NCBI RefSeq assembly: GCF_016907895.1
Contig: NZ_JAFBCV010000014.1
Span: 1 to 64,000, forward strand
DNA length: 64,000 bases
DNA from: Shouchella xiaoxiensis
GTDB lineage: Bacteria; Bacillota; Bacilli; Bacillales; Bacillaceae_D
Reading direction: 5' to 3'
Positions 8,239 to 17,811 of this stretch are shown here, in pieces. A program made the translations under genes and the position numbers. The notes under the pieces are model-generated. The model did no database searches and had not been told where the DNA came from. It saw only the letters and a list, made by a program, of their open reading frames with translations. The number at the start of each line of letters is the position of its first letter. Within the stretch, counting starts at the first letter, position 1.

Positions 8239-10071
8239 ATGAAGAAGTTATTACAGCCTAAATTTTATTTAGCACCAACGCTTGTTGCAGTTTTAGCACT
8301 TGCAGCTTGTAATGATAGTGGGGATGGAGGTTCTACAGAACCAAGTGGAACGGGAGATGATACTGAAACAGAAGAGACCGTAGAGAATGAGGATGGTATT
8401 TATTCTCTTGATGATTTTGAACCTACAAAAGCAGCAGATGGAGATGGAATTGAAGGTGGCACGCTAAATGTAGGTGTTGTGGCTAGTTCTCCATTTGAAG
8501 GAACACTTGATTGGCAACATTACTCGATTTCAACTGATGCCGATATCTTACAATTTTTTAGTGAATCGTTATTTGCAATGGACGATGCCTTTAATATAAC
8601 CGATGAAGGTGCTGCAACAATTGAAGTATCAGAAGACAATTTAACGTATACTATTACAATTAAAGACAATGTCAATTGGCATGACGGAGAGCCAGTTACT
8701 GCAGAGGATTTTATTTTCGCGCATGAAGTAATTGGTCACAAGGATTATGACGGGGTTCGCTATGATGCATCTTTTAGAAACATAGTTGGAATGGAAGAGT
8801 ATCATGACGGTGAAGCAGATGAGATTTCAGGCTTTAATATTATCGATGAAAAAACAGTTGAGTTAACATTTAAAGAAGCAACACCGTCTCTAATGAGTGG
8901 AGGAATTTGGTATTATGCAATGCCAAAACACTACTTTGAAGGTGTAGAAGTGGCAGATATACCTGCTTCAGACCAAGTGCGTAGAGAACCATTAGGTTAT
9001 GGACCTTTTGTTGTTGAGAATATTGTACCTGGTGAGTCTGTTACGCTTTCAAAAAATGAAGACTATTGGAAAGGTGAGCCTCTTGTTGATGAAGTTGTCT
9101 TAACAGTAGTAAATCCAGATGTTGTAGTCGAATCATTAAGATCAGGACAAATTGATCTTGTCACAACGTTCCCTGCAACTCAATTCGCAGACAATGCCGA
9201 TATGAGTAATGTTGATTGGTTAGGAAGAACATCAAGATTCTACACATATACAGGATTTAAGCTTGGTACGTGGGATGCAGATGCGAATGAAGTTGCTTAC
9301 GATCCAGATGCAAAAATGTCCAATCAATCATTACGTGAGGCTGTCCGATTAGCAGTTAACTATGAAGAGTTGGGTAACCGGATGTACAATGGATTACGCT
9401 TCCCTGCAACAACTGTTATTACTCCATACCATGCACTTTATCATGATGATAGTAATCCAGGTTTTGAATATGATCCTGAAAGAGCAAAAGAACTTTTAGC
9501 TGAGGCGGGTTATGAAGACTTAGATGGTGATGGGTATGTAGAAGATCCAAATGGTGAAGAGTTAGTGATTAATTATGCAGCGCGTCAAGGAGACGCTACT
9601 GCTGAAGCTGTGGCGAACTATGAAATGCAGGCATGGAGAGACATTGGTTTAAATATTGAATTATTGGAAGGGTCTCTAACTGAGCCAAATGCATTCTACG
9701 ATCGAATCGAAGAAGATGACCCAGCTATTGATATGTATACTGCTGGATGGGGTGTAGGTTCAGATATTGATCCATCTGGATTGTTTGGACCACAGGCGAT
9801 GTTCAACTACCCTCGTTATACGGATGATACATTAGAAGCTATTTTAGCGGATGGGTTGTCTGAAGATGCATTTGATTTATCATATCGCCAAGATGTGTAC
9901 AATCAATTCCAAGAATATATTAATGAAGTATTACCACTTGCACCGACGCTTTATCAAATTGACACATTCCCTGTTAATAATCGGGTGAGCGGTATTTCTT
10001 ATGAAGTAGGTAACAACGACTATGGTTGGCATACTGTTCAATTGAATGATGAAAATCCTGCTGTAGATTAA
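8239..10071 (+). CDS. Oligopeptide-binding lipoprotein (SBP_bac_5 family, AppA/OppA type)
   Basis: Extracellular peptide receptor that delivers substrate to the importer. The signal peptide ends in LALAAC, a lipobox whose Cys would be lipidated by Lgt (encoded in this window at 47191-48015). A Gly/Ser/Glu-rich linker (about residues 27-50) precedes the family-5 solute-binding fold, with TITIKDNVNWHDGEPVTAED and the late GYGPFVVENI. At 610 residues it resembles large AppA proteins. The mature protein is strongly acidic. It is the last gene of the operon and is followed by a clear terminator. Confidence 0.92.
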   Translation: MKKLLQPKFYLAPTLVAVLALAACNDSGDGGSTEPSGTGDDTETEETVENEDGIYSLDDFEPTKAADGDGIEGGTLNVGVVASSPFEGTLDWQHYSISTDADILQFFSESLFAMDDAFNITDEGAATIEVSEDNLTYTITIKDNVNWHDGEPVTAEDFIFAHEVIGHKDYDGVRYDASFRNIVGMEEYHDGEADEISGFNIIDEKTVELTFKEATPSLMSGGIWYYAMPKHYFEGVEVADIPASDQVRREPLGYGPFVVENIVPGESVTLSKNEDYWKGEPLVDEVVLTVVNPDVVVESLRSGQIDLVTTFPATQFADNADMSNVDWLGRTSRFYTYTGFKLGTWDADANEVAYDPDAKMSNQSLREAVRLAVNYEELGNRMYNGLRFPATTVITPYHALYHDDSNPGFEYDPERAKELLAEAGYEDLDGDGYVEDPNGEELVINYAARQGDATAEAVANYEMQAWRDIGLNIELLEGSLTEPNAFYDRIEEDDPAIDMYTAGWGVGSDIDPSGLFGPQAMFNYPRYTDDTLEAILADGLSEDAFDLSYRQDVYNQFQEYINEVLPLAPTLYQIDTFPVNNRVSGISYEVGNNDYGWHTVQLNDENPAVD

Positions 10072-10080
10072 TTACTAAAC

Positions 10081-10117
10081 AAAAAGAGCTAAACAGGTAA
10101 GTCTGTTTAGCTCTTTT
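10081..10117 (+). terminator. Terminator of the peptide-transport operon
   Basis: AAAAGAGCTAAACAG pairs with CTGTTTAGCTCTTTT across a six-base loop; T-rich sequence follows on the plus strand. Confidence 0.92.
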
Positions 10118-10289
10118 AATAAGTCTAGTAAAGACGTTTTTACTATTAATTATATAGGATTAGAATGTCAGAAAAAAAGTAAAACAGCCTTATCTTCAGA
10201 CTACCGTCCTTCTTACAAAACTAGCCGGTGAATCAAACTAGCCGTGCTTAGCCTTTGTCTAAAACGAAAAATTTAGTAGTTTAATTTCC

Positions 10290-10919
10290 TCACACCACCT
10301 TCTCAATCCTCGGCAACCGCCACCCATACCGCACCGTCAGCATCCGTAAAACAATAATGAGCACGAAAATGACATAATGAGAGACCGGATGACTTAATCC
10401 TAATCCGATTAATAATCCTCCAAGTAAAGCCCAACCTGCATAAATATCAGTATGAAGCACAAGTGGCTTTCTCCCAGCTAGTACATCTCGCAAAACGCCT
10501 CCACCAACACCGGTTAATACGGCCGCAATCATCATCGCAAAAATCGATTCATTCGCCGTTTTGGCAAACAAAGCTCCTTGAATAGCAAAGGCAGATAGCC
10601 CGACGGCATCAAAGAAAATCCCCCATCGATTCCAAACTTTAAATAAGGCAGGAGGTAAAATAAATAGTAAAGTGATTAGAGCAAACGTTAGTAAGAATAA
10701 ACTTGTTTGTGTCCAAAATGCTGCGACCGGAATGCCAACTACGAGATTTCGAATCATTCCTCCACCAAATGCGGTGATAAAACCTAGTGTATATACGCCA
10801 AATAAATCATACTTCTCTTCGAACGCAACAAGTGCACCTGATAGGGCAAAAGCTAACGTACCGATGATCGTGAATATTTCCCAACTATCCAATTGTCTCT
10901 CCTTTGAACGATTCGTCAT
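10290..10919 (-). CDS. TRIC/UPF0126-family membrane protein
   Basis: Integral membrane protein of about 209 residues with seven predicted helices arranged as two similar halves, each carrying a Gly-rich motif: GGGMIRN in the first and GGGVLRD in the second. This is the layout of the bacterial trimeric intracellular cation (TRIC) channel family, formerly UPF0126 (YicG, YvgT). The first motif has Asn where Asp is usual. The start at 10919 follows a GGAGA-type site on the minus strand. It stands head to head with pcp across 51 bases. Its physiological role in bacteria is not established. Confidence 0.85.
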   Translation of the reverse strand: MTNRSKERQLDSWEIFTIIGTLAFALSGALVAFEEKYDLFGVYTLGFITAFGGGMIRNLVVGIPVAAFWTQTSLFLLTFALITLLFILPPALFKVWNRWGIFFDAVGLSAFAIQGALFAKTANESIFAMMIAAVLTGVGGGVLRDVLAGRKPLVLHTDIYAGWALLGGLLIGLGLSHPVSHYVIFVLIIVLRMLTVRYGWRLPRIEKVV

Positions 10920-10970
10920 GATATGTGATAAACTGACTTTATCTGAAAAAAAGAGAAAGGAGTTTATTTA

Positions 10971-11585
10971 ATGAAGAAAAAAATATTAATTTCTGGTTTT
11001 GAACCATTTCTCGCTCATGATTTGAATCCGTCTGAATGGTTAGTTCAGCAATTAAACGGATTAATTATAGAGGAAATGGAAGTAAGTAGTATTGTTCTAC
11101 CTGTGGCTTTTGATCGAGCTTCGCACATATTGATTGAAAAAATCAAGTACGAAGAACCAGTAGCAATCATTATGTTTGGATTAGCAGCAAATCGCAGTGA
11201 AATTACACCTGAACGGGTTGCTATTAATGTGATGGACGGTGAAGTGGACAACGATGGAAAACGCAAGCAGGACGAATCTATTATCGAAGGTGGTCCAACA
11301 GCCTATTTTTCTACGTTACCAATTCGCAAGATTGTTCATGTTGCCAATGAAATGAATTTCGCGGCATCGATTTCAAACACAGCAGGAACGTATGTCTGCA
11401 ATTCATTGATGTATAATGTCCTTCATTACTTAGATCAAACGAAGCAGCCAATACTAGCAGGCTTTATTCACATTCCGATTGTAAACGATAAAACCGAATT
11501 ATCTCCTGATAAGTTACTAGCTACAACCACTGAGATCGTTAAAGAAATTGCGCTTACTATTCAAACAACATCTGTTTCCAAGTAA
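10971..11585 (+). CDS. pcp: Pyroglutamyl-peptidase I (pyrrolidone-carboxylate peptidase)
   Basis: Cytoplasmic cysteine peptidase that removes an N-terminal pyroglutamate from peptides. The early ILISGFEPF motif, the ITPERVAINVMD segment with the catalytic Glu, GTYVCNSLMY with the nucleophile Cys and GFIHIP with the catalytic His are all present. At 204 residues it is slightly shorter than the family norm of about 215. The start follows AAAGGAG closely. Its 3' end overlaps the convergent yvyE gene by 25 bases. Confidence 0.95.
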   Translation: MKKKILISGFEPFLAHDLNPSEWLVQQLNGLIIEEMEVSSIVLPVAFDRASHILIEKIKYEEPVAIIMFGLAANRSEITPERVAINVMDGEVDNDGKRKQDESIIEGGPTAYFSTLPIRKIVHVANEMNFAASISNTAGTYVCNSLMYNVLHYLDQTKQPILAGFIHIPIVNDKTELSPDKLLATTTEIVKEIALTIQTTSVSK

Positions 11586-12196
11586 ACGGCTTCTGTATTG
11601 TTTAACTCAGCTTGTCCGTTTGTAACTTCCGTTATCCATGAATAGAATGAGTCGATAAATGCTTCCTCGACATAGGTGCGGACAACCACTTTTTCTAAAT
11701 AGACTATTTCTTTTAATAAGTAGCCAGATTGGCGAATTTCGTTTTCTAACTTGCCTAGCCAAGTATAATCAACCGTTGCTTCAACAATATAGCTTAATTT
11801 TCGATTGACAATCCCAACTTGCTTTAGCCCTTCACTAACGGAACTGCCGTATGCACGTATCAAACCGCCAGCACCAAGCTTAACACCACCAAAATAACGT
11901 GTGACAACAACGGTTGTATCTTTCAAATCTTTCTTTTTTAACACTTCTAGCATCGGAACGCCAGCTGTTCCACTTGGTTCACCGTCATCATTTGCTTTTT
12001 GAATAAGACTATTTTCGCCAATTAAATAAGCGGAGCAATTGTGATTTGCACTCCCATGTTCCTTTTTTATTGCTGCAATAAAAGCAATGGCTTCCTCTTC
12101 CGTTTCTGTACGCATAAAGTGAGCAATAAACCGTGATTTTTGAACAATCATTTCAGCTTGACCTGTTTTTTTAACTGTATTATACGATGGTAACAT
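11561..12196 (-). CDS. yvyE: YvyE/YigZ (IMPACT) family protein
   Basis: Member of the UPF0029/IMPACT family of unclear biochemical role, sometimes linked to translation regulation. The N-terminal half has KSRFIAH, ANHNCSAYLIG, DDGEPSGTAGVPM and VTRYFGGVKLGAGGL, the family hallmarks. The C-terminal half is the DUF1949 ferredoxin-like domain. At 211 residues it is full length. A clean GGAGG site precedes the ATG. It is divergent from degS, as in B. subtilis. Confidence 0.95.
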   Translation of the reverse strand: MLPSYNTVKKTGQAEMIVQKSRFIAHFMRTETEEEAIAFIAAIKKEHGSANHNCSAYLIGENSLIQKANDDGEPSGTAGVPMLEVLKKKDLKDTTVVVTRYFGGVKLGAGGLIRAYGSSVSEGLKQVGIVNRKLSYIVEATVDYTWLGKLENEIRQSGYLLKEIVYLEKVVVRTYVEEAFIDSFYSWITEVTNGQAELNNTEAVYLETDVV

Positions 12197-12430
12197 GAGA
12201 TCCTCCCTAGAGTTTTTTTATATTTTTACATATTCGCGAAACCACGATGTAATACAGTTCTGTTACTATAATCGGTATTCTCCACTAATCAAAAATGCCT
12301 GAGTCGTTAATCTTAATTTCCCCTTACTTTCTGAACTAGATAGTGTAAGATAAGAATAACGGAAAGGGAATTAAAAAGAAAGATTGACACGAAGGACTTG
12401 TTCCGTGATTCGACAAAAGTGGGGATACAA

Positions 12431-13567
12431 ATGGAAGAAGTGAAAATGTTAAACCATATTATAACGCAAACAATTGATTCTGTTGGGACAAGTAGAGAAA
12501 AGATCTTTGAAATTGGAGAACGTTCGAGAAATGAGTATGAGTATTTAAAAAAAGAGTTAGACCAAGTAAAAAGCAAAGTAACACAAGTAATTAAAGATGT
12601 GGATCAATCTGCATTGAAAGCAAAGCATGCAAGAAATCGTTTAGCTAAAGTGAGTAAAGAATTTGCAAATTTTACAAATGAAGAAGTTCGCGTGGCTTAT
12701 GAGCAAGCAAGTGAATATCAAGTGCAAATGGCCGTCCTTCAACAGGAAGAAATTCAGTTAAGAACACGAAGAGACGATATTGAACGTAGATTGAAAAATT
12801 TACAAGATACGATTAACCGTGCTGAACAGCTATCTGTACAAATGTCGGTTGTGTTTGATTTTTTATCAAGCGATTTACGGCAAGTGGGAGAATTTATAAA
12901 AGATGCAAAAGAAAAACAAACTTTTGGACTAAAGATTATCGAAGCGCAAGAAGATGAGCGAGGGCGACTTTCCCGGGAAATTCATGACGGTCCTGCTCAG
13001 ATGATGGCTAATGTAATGCTTCACTCAGAGCTAATTGAACGAATTTATCAAGAAAAAGGTATTGATGAAGCATTAAAAGAAATTAGAGGATTACGGAAAA
13101 TGGTTCGATCTTCTTTAGCAGAAGTACGTCGGATTATCTATGATTTACGACCAATGGCTTTGGAGGATTTAGGGCTGGTACCGACTTTAAGAAAATATCT
13201 AGAAAATGTAGAAGAGCGGTTTGGAATTTCAATTTCTTTTAAGCATTTTGGAGTTGAAAAAAGACTGGCTCAACATTTTGAAATAGCGTTATTTCGTTTA
13301 GTGCAAGAAGCTGTGCAGAATGCGACAAAACATGCGCATGCATCTGAGATCGTTGTAAAGATTGAATTAAAACCGAGTAATGTAACGGTAGTTATTAGAG
13401 ATGATGGAAGAGGATTTGATCCAGCAGAGCGAAACGAAGCCTCTTTCGGAATCATAGGAATGAAAGAACGAGTAAATATGTTGAACGGTTCCATTACTAT
13501 TCAGTCTAATTTAGGACAGGGAACAAGTATTTTTGTGCAATTACCAATTTCAACAAACGAAACGTAG
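12431..13567 (+). CDS. degS: Sensor histidine kinase DegS
   Basis: Cytoplasmic kinase that phosphorylates DegU to control exoenzymes, competence and motility. The first half is a long coiled coil (about residues 20-170), the DegS sensor domain. The HisKA_3 dimerisation helix follows, with the phospho-acceptor His in SREIHDGPAQMMANVM, then the partner stretch VRRIIYDLRPMALEDLGL, and the ATPase domain with QNATKHA (N box) and DDGRGFDP (G box). It has no transmembrane segment, as expected. The start at ATG 12431 follows GGGGA; the frame stays open upstream to a TTG at 12398 without proper spacing. degU follows after 27 bases. Confidence 0.96.
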   Translation: MEEVKMLNHIITQTIDSVGTSREKIFEIGERSRNEYEYLKKELDQVKSKVTQVIKDVDQSALKAKHARNRLAKVSKEFANFTNEEVRVAYEQASEYQVQMAVLQQEEIQLRTRRDDIERRLKNLQDTINRAEQLSVQMSVVFDFLSSDLRQVGEFIKDAKEKQTFGLKIIEAQEDERGRLSREIHDGPAQMMANVMLHSELIERIYQEKGIDEALKEIRGLRKMVRSSLAEVRRIIYDLRPMALEDLGLVPTLRKYLENVEERFGISISFKHFGVEKRLAQHFEIALFRLVQEAVQNATKHAHASEIVVKIELKPSNVTVVIRDDGRGFDPAERNEASFGIIGMKERVNMLNGSITIQSNLGQGTSIFVQLPISTNET

Positions 13568-13594
13568 AAAAAGCGATTTGGAGAGGTGAAGGCA

Positions 13595-14302
13595 ATGATT
13601 ATGCAAGAAACTGATGAAATACGGATTGTGATAATAGATGATCATCCATTGTTTAGAGAAGGGGTAAAAAGAATTCTTTCAATGGAACAAGAATTTAATG
13701 TTGTGGCAGACGGAGAAGATGGATCAGAAGTTATTAACTTAGTGCGAAACCATCGTCCAGACGTTATTTTGATGGACATAAATATGCCAAAATTGAACGG
13801 TGTAGAAGCAACAAAAGAGTTAGTAAAAGTATTTCCTAAAGTAAAAGTGCTCATTTTATCGATTCATGATGACGAATCCTACGTGTCTCATGTATTGCGG
13901 ACGGGTGCATCAGGATATTTATTAAAAGAAATGGATGCAGAATCCTTAGTTGAAGCTGTAAAAGTAGTTGCTTCTGGCGGTGCGTACATTCATCCTAAGG
14001 TAACCTCAAATTTAATTAAAGAATACCGTCGTCTTGCACGACAAGATGAAAAACATCAAGATTCAGTTGGCTATCGAGAAGTTGAATACCGTAAGCCATT
14101 GCACATCTTAACTCGGAGAGAGTGTGAGGTGTTACAGCTTATGACTGATGGACAGAATAATCGTGCCATCGGAGAATCCCTATACATTAGCGAGAAGACG
14201 GTTAAAAACCATGTTAGTAACATTTTGCAAAAAATGAGTGTAAATGATCGAACCCAAGCAGTTGTTGAAGCAATTAAAAAAGGGTACGTCATCGTTCGCT
14301 AA
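13595..14302 (+). CDS. degU: Response regulator DegU
   Basis: NarL/FixJ-type regulator. The receiver domain contains [14 protein letters not shown] (acidic pocket), the phospho-acceptor Asp in [11 protein letters not shown], the Ser/Thr site LILSIHD and the Lys of [11 protein letters not shown] linker leads to the LuxR-type helix-turn-helix [15 protein letters not shown]... [17 protein letters not shown] at the C-terminus. At 235 residues it matches DegU. The ATG at 13595 follows GGAGAGGTG; a GTG at 13586 lies within that site. It forms an operon with degS. Confidence 0.97.
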   Translation: MIMQETDEIRIVIIDDHPLFREGVKRILSMEQEFNVVADGEDGSEVINLVRNHRPDVILMDINMPKLNGVEATKELVKVFPKVKVLILSIHDDESYVSHVLRTGASGYLLKEMDAESLVEAVKVVASGGAYIHPKVTSNLIKEYRRLARQDEKHQDSVGYREVEYRKPLHILTRRECEVLQLMTDGQNNRAIGESLYISEKTVKNHVSNILQKMSVNDRTQAVVEAIKKGYVIVR

Positions 14303-14407
14303 TTTCGACAATTATTTCTCGGGAAATTTTTCTCTTACTGCTTGAATATCAGCCTCGTTTCAGCTACATTAAAACAGAGTAACTGTTAGTAGAAAAGTGA
14401 GGAATAA

Positions 14408-15253
14408 ATGATGCATAAAACGGCAATTATCACCGATTCAACTGCGTATCTAGATGAATCACTTATTGAAAAGCTAGAAGTTCAAGTCATTCCTTTGTCT
14501 GTTAATTTCGGAGAAAAGACATTTCGTGAAGGAAGCGATATAACGACTTCATTATTCTATCAAAAACTAGAAGATGAAGTGTCGCTTCCGACAACTTCTC
14601 AACCTGCTATTGGAGAATTTGTTGCTTTAATGGAACAACTTAAATCGAATGGTGTGACAGATATTGTCTGCATCCACTTATCGGCAAAAATAAGTGGAAC
14701 CTTACAGACTGCATTATCTGCTGGAGAAATGGTTGAGGATGTGTCTGTTTTTGGCTTTGATTCGGAAATTAGTTGTTCACCTCAGGGCTTTTATGTACAA
14801 GTTGCAGCTAAAATGGCTCAAGAAGGTAGTACGGGCTCTGAGATTATGACTTACTTAACAGAAATGAAACATCAAGTCCGAGCCTATTTTATGGTCCATG
14901 ATTTAAACCATCTTCGTCGCGGAGGCAGGTTAAACGGAGCTCAAGCTATCGTTGGGAGCTTGTTGCAAATTAAACCAATCCTTCACTTTGAAGATGGGTT
15001 AATTATGCCTTATGAAAAAGTTAGAACAGAGAAAAAAGCCTTAAATCGCATATTAGATATGTTATTTGAAGATTTAGAGGAAGACATCGTAAATGAAATT
15101 GCAGTCATTCATGCCAATCGTTTAGAAGGTGCTGAGAGCTTAGTTCAAAGCATAAAAGAAAAATACCCGAACGCTTCAATACACATAAGTTATTTTGGAC
15201 CTGTTATTGGGACGCATCTTGGATCAGGTAGTTTAGGTATTGGCTGGTATTAA
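14408..15253 (+). CDS. degV: DegV-family fatty-acid-binding protein
   Basis: DegV proteins bind a fatty acid and, in firmicutes, serve fatty-acid kinase systems as FakB-type subunits. The hallmarks are the N-terminal IITDSTAYL, the TSQPAIGEF segment, IHLSAKISGT and the C-terminal GPVIGTHLGSGSLGIGW. At 281 residues it is full length. Two adjacent ATG codons (14408 and 14411) follow GTGAGGA; the second has the better spacing. The position between degU and comFA is the same as in B. subtilis. Confidence 0.94.
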   Translation: MMHKTAIITDSTAYLDESLIEKLEVQVIPLSVNFGEKTFREGSDITTSLFYQKLEDEVSLPTTSQPAIGEFVALMEQLKSNGVTDIVCIHLSAKISGTLQTALSAGEMVEDVSVFGFDSEISCSPQGFYVQVAAKMAQEGSTGSEIMTYLTEMKHQVRAYFMVHDLNHLRRGGRLNGAQAIVGSLLQIKPILHFEDGLIMPYEKVRTEKKALNRILDMLFEDLEEDIVNEIAVIHANRLEGAESLVQSIKEKYPNASIHISYFGPVIGTHLGSGSLGIGWY

Positions 15254-15285
15254 GAACGAGATTTGATAGATAAGGAGTCAGTTAC

Positions 15286-16641
15286 TTGGACGAAAAACAA
15301 GTTTATGCTGTGCGTACTTACTTGAATGGAAGACAAATGCTTTCTTCAGAGTGGCCTTTCTCAAATCAATTGTTATCAGCTTGTATTGAGCAGAAGTTTG
15401 TAGAAAGTAAACCTGCGATCGTGTATGCAAATAATCATTGGCACTGTGAACGTTGTGGAAATCATTCTAAACATTTGTTTTACACACATTATTGTTTTCG
15501 CTGTACTCAATTATGTACCTATTGCAGACATTGTTTTTCAATGGGAAAAGTATCTACCTGCACACATCTGCTTCAATGGAAAGGTAGACCATTCTTTTTT
15601 AATGCAAGAGATGAATCCTGTCAATGGGAAGGACAATTATCTCCTTTACAAAAAAAGGCAGCTACACATCTTGTTGAGGCGGTTCAACAAAAGAATGTAA
15701 AAGAGTTAATTTGGGCGGTTTGTGGAGCTGGGAAGACAGAAATTTTGTTCCCTGCTATTGAACAATGCTTGAGACAGAGTTTACGATTATGTATTGCCAC
15801 ACCACGTACAGACGTTGTTAAAGAACTAGCGCCTCGATTAGCTAAATCATTTCCTAAATTAAGACAAAGTGTGTTATATGCAGATAGCCGAAACCAATTC
15901 ATTCAAGCACAACTTGTTTTGACAACCACGCATCAATTGATTCGATATGTAAATACGTTTGACGTGTTAATTATTGATGAAGTAGATGCGTTTCCTTATT
16001 CTTATGACAAAAGCTTGCAATTTGCTGTTAATAAAGCCAAAAAGTCAAATGCCACGGTTATTTTATTAAGTGCTACCCCCTCACTAAAACTCCTAAATGA
16101 TCCCACTACACGCGTGACAAAAATACAAAGACGTTTCCATGGTAAACCATTACCACTCCCACGTTTTGAGTGGATTGGAAATTGGCAAAATCAATTAAAA
16201 CGAAAGAAAATCCCACATAAAATCCTTTCTTGGATAAACCATTACAATGACAAACCCACACTACTCTTTTTTCCTTCAATCTATTATTTAAAAGCATTCT
16301 CTACTCTCTTAGATAAGCAACAAGTTAATCACGGAGCTGTTTTTTCGGAAGCTGAGGATCGGCATGAACTCATTCGAAAATTTCGAAGTGGCCAAATTAA
16401 TCTATTATTAACAACTACAATATTGGAACGTGGAATTACCATTGCAGATGTGCAAGTTGCTGTTATTGGAGCAGAACAGCCTATCTTTTCAGAAGCGTGT
16501 CTCGTGCAAATTTGCGGGAGAGTGGGAAGAAAAGAAGAATTTCCAACGGGTGATATTGTCTTTTGGCATTATGGGTTAACGCATTCTATGATACGCACGA
16601 AAGCACACTTGAAAAAAATGAATAAGGAGGGCGGAGTATGA
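15286..16641 (+). CDS. comFA: Competence DNA helicase/translocase ComFA
   Basis: Membrane-associated ATPase that helps drive single-stranded DNA into the cell during transformation. A cysteine-rich zinc-binding region comes first (about residues 50-88, CERCGNHSK... CFRCTQLCTYCRHC), then the helicase core: Walker A AVCGAGKTE, the DEAD-like box IIDEVDAF, SATPS, and in the second lobe TTTILERGITI with QICGRVGRK (motif VI). It has 451 residues. It starts at TTG 15286, eight bases after AAGGAG. It overlaps comFC by four bases (ATGA). Confidence 0.95.
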   Translation: MDEKQVYAVRTYLNGRQMLSSEWPFSNQLLSACIEQKFVESKPAIVYANNHWHCERCGNHSKHLFYTHYCFRCTQLCTYCRHCFSMGKVSTCTHLLQWKGRPFFFNARDESCQWEGQLSPLQKKAATHLVEAVQQKNVKELIWAVCGAGKTEILFPAIEQCLRQSLRLCIATPRTDVVKELAPRLAKSFPKLRQSVLYADSRNQFIQAQLVLTTTHQLIRYVNTFDVLIIDEVDAFPYSYDKSLQFAVNKAKKSNATVILLSATPSLKLLNDPTTRVTKIQRRFHGKPLPLPRFEWIGNWQNQLKRKKIPHKILSWINHYNDKPTLLFFPSIYYLKAFSTLLDKQQVNHGAVFSEAEDRHELIRKFRSGQINLLLTTTILERGITIADVQVAVIGAEQPIFSEACLVQICGRVGRKEEFPTGDIVFWHYGLTHSMIRTKAHLKKMNKEGGV

Positions 16642-17339
16642 ACCATTGTTTAATTTGTCAAAAAAGCTATTGGCATGAAACGACTATTCGCTCTTTATTC
16701 ACACAATCTAAAAACAACATTTGCTCTGCTTGTAAAAACAAATTTGAATTGGCAGAAGGCTGTAACCGTTGCAGTAAAAAGATACGTATCAGTAGAGAGG
16801 CGCAGACAACTTGTACAGATTGCATGAGATGGAAATACCTTTCTCACGGTGACCCTCTTATTCTGAATAGATCCATTTACCGTTATAATTCTTTTATGAA
16901 GAACGTTCTTGCCCAATTTAAATATCGAGGTGATGTGGCTTTAGGAGCAATTTTTCAGAGTGAAATAGAGTCAATTATTTCTACTACTTTTAAAGGGTAC
17001 GAAGTGACTATAATTCCTTTAACCAAACGAGGTTTAGAGACCAGAGGCTTTAATCAAGTTGAACAGTTAATTCCCTCCTTAGGATGGCACTCTTGCATAG
17101 AGAGAATGATATCAAATGATGACAAAAAGCAGAGCAAAAAGACCCGGGCAGAGAGAATCAATTGGTTTCAAAACAACCCTTTCTATATTAAAAAGCAAGA
17201 AATCCCACTAATTAAGGGTAAAAACTATTTAATTATTGACGATATATATACTACAGGAGTAACTGTTCGATTAGCAGCAATTTGTTTACTGAATGCAGGT
17301 GCTCAAAGTGTCACATCATTAACGTTGGCAAGGTCATAG
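16638..17339 (+). CDS. comFC: Competence protein ComFC (phosphoribosyltransferase-like)
   Basis: Competence protein needed with ComFA for DNA uptake. It starts with two Cys pairs (CLICQ, CSACKN and CNRCSK, CTDCM), probable zinc ligands, and then shows the phosphoribosyltransferase-like fold with FNQVEQL and the PRPP-type loop YLIIDDIYTTGVTV near the C-terminus. At 233 residues it is full length. It is translationally coupled to comFA through ATGA. In B. subtilis comFB lies between them; here there is no room for it. Confidence 0.95.
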   Translation: MNHCLICQKSYWHETTIRSLFTQSKNNICSACKNKFELAEGCNRCSKKIRISREAQTTCTDCMRWKYLSHGDPLILNRSIYRYNSFMKNVLAQFKYRGDVALGAIFQSEIESIISTTFKGYEVTIIPLTKRGLETRGFNQVEQLIPSLGWHSCIERMISNDDKKQSKKTRAERINWFQNNPFYIKKQEIPLIKGKNYLIIDDIYTTGVTVRLAAICLLNAGAQSVTSLTLARS

Positions 17340-17372
17340 GAAATATAAATTAAGAATTAGCAGGAGAATACA

Positions 17373-17798
17373 ATGGCAGAACTCTCAAACTGTAAAACAT
17401 GTGGTACAGTATTTGTAAAAGTGTTTCAACCAATCTGTCCTCAATGCGCTGAAAAAGAAGAAAAATGGTATAAAACGGCAGTAGATTTTTTGCGAAAAAA
17501 AGAGAATAGAATGGCTACGAAGAAAGACTTGTTAGAGGCAACGTTAATTCCATCACAAACTTTAAATGCATTTATAAGAACGGGAAGGCTGTCATTAAAG
17601 AATTTTCCAAATATGCATCATCCATGTGAGCGTTGTCAAGAGCCTACACATGAACGGCGATTTTGCATAAGTTGTGCTGACGAATTAAGAAAAAACTTTA
17701 GTTTACCATTAGAACAATCTCAATCAGAACCACAGACGATTAGAGAGACAACTTACTCATATTCTTTAAAAAACACGTTTCGATTAGACGGGAAGTAA
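17373..17798 (+). CDS. yvyF: YvyF-type flagellar operon protein
   Basis: Small regulatory protein of flagellar operons (TIGR03826 type). It has an N-terminal zinc ribbon (CKTCGTVF... CPQCAEKEE), a central helix-turn-helix-like stretch, and a second Cys cluster (CERCQEP... CISCADE). At 141 residues it has family length. The start follows GCAGGAG. flgM begins 13 bases after its stop. Its exact role is unknown. Confidence 0.9.
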   Translation: MAELSNCKTCGTVFVKVFQPICPQCAEKEEKWYKTAVDFLRKKENRMATKKDLLEATLIPSQTLNAFIRTGRLSLKNFPNMHHPCERCQEPTHERRFCISCADELRKNFSLPLEQSQSEPQTIRETTYSYSLKNTFRLDGK

Positions 17799-17811
17799 AG
17801 GTGGAGATCAA

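Noticed and set aside
10118-10289. Short repeated words (ACTAGCCG twice) between the peptide operon and the TRIC gene
   Set aside because: Two eight-base copies about 18 bases apart; no larger repeat, no mobile-element ends, no frame.
14310-14335. Short stem ATTTC/GAAAT followed by TTTTT after degU
   Set aside because: Only five base pairs, AT-rich; too weak to call a terminator.
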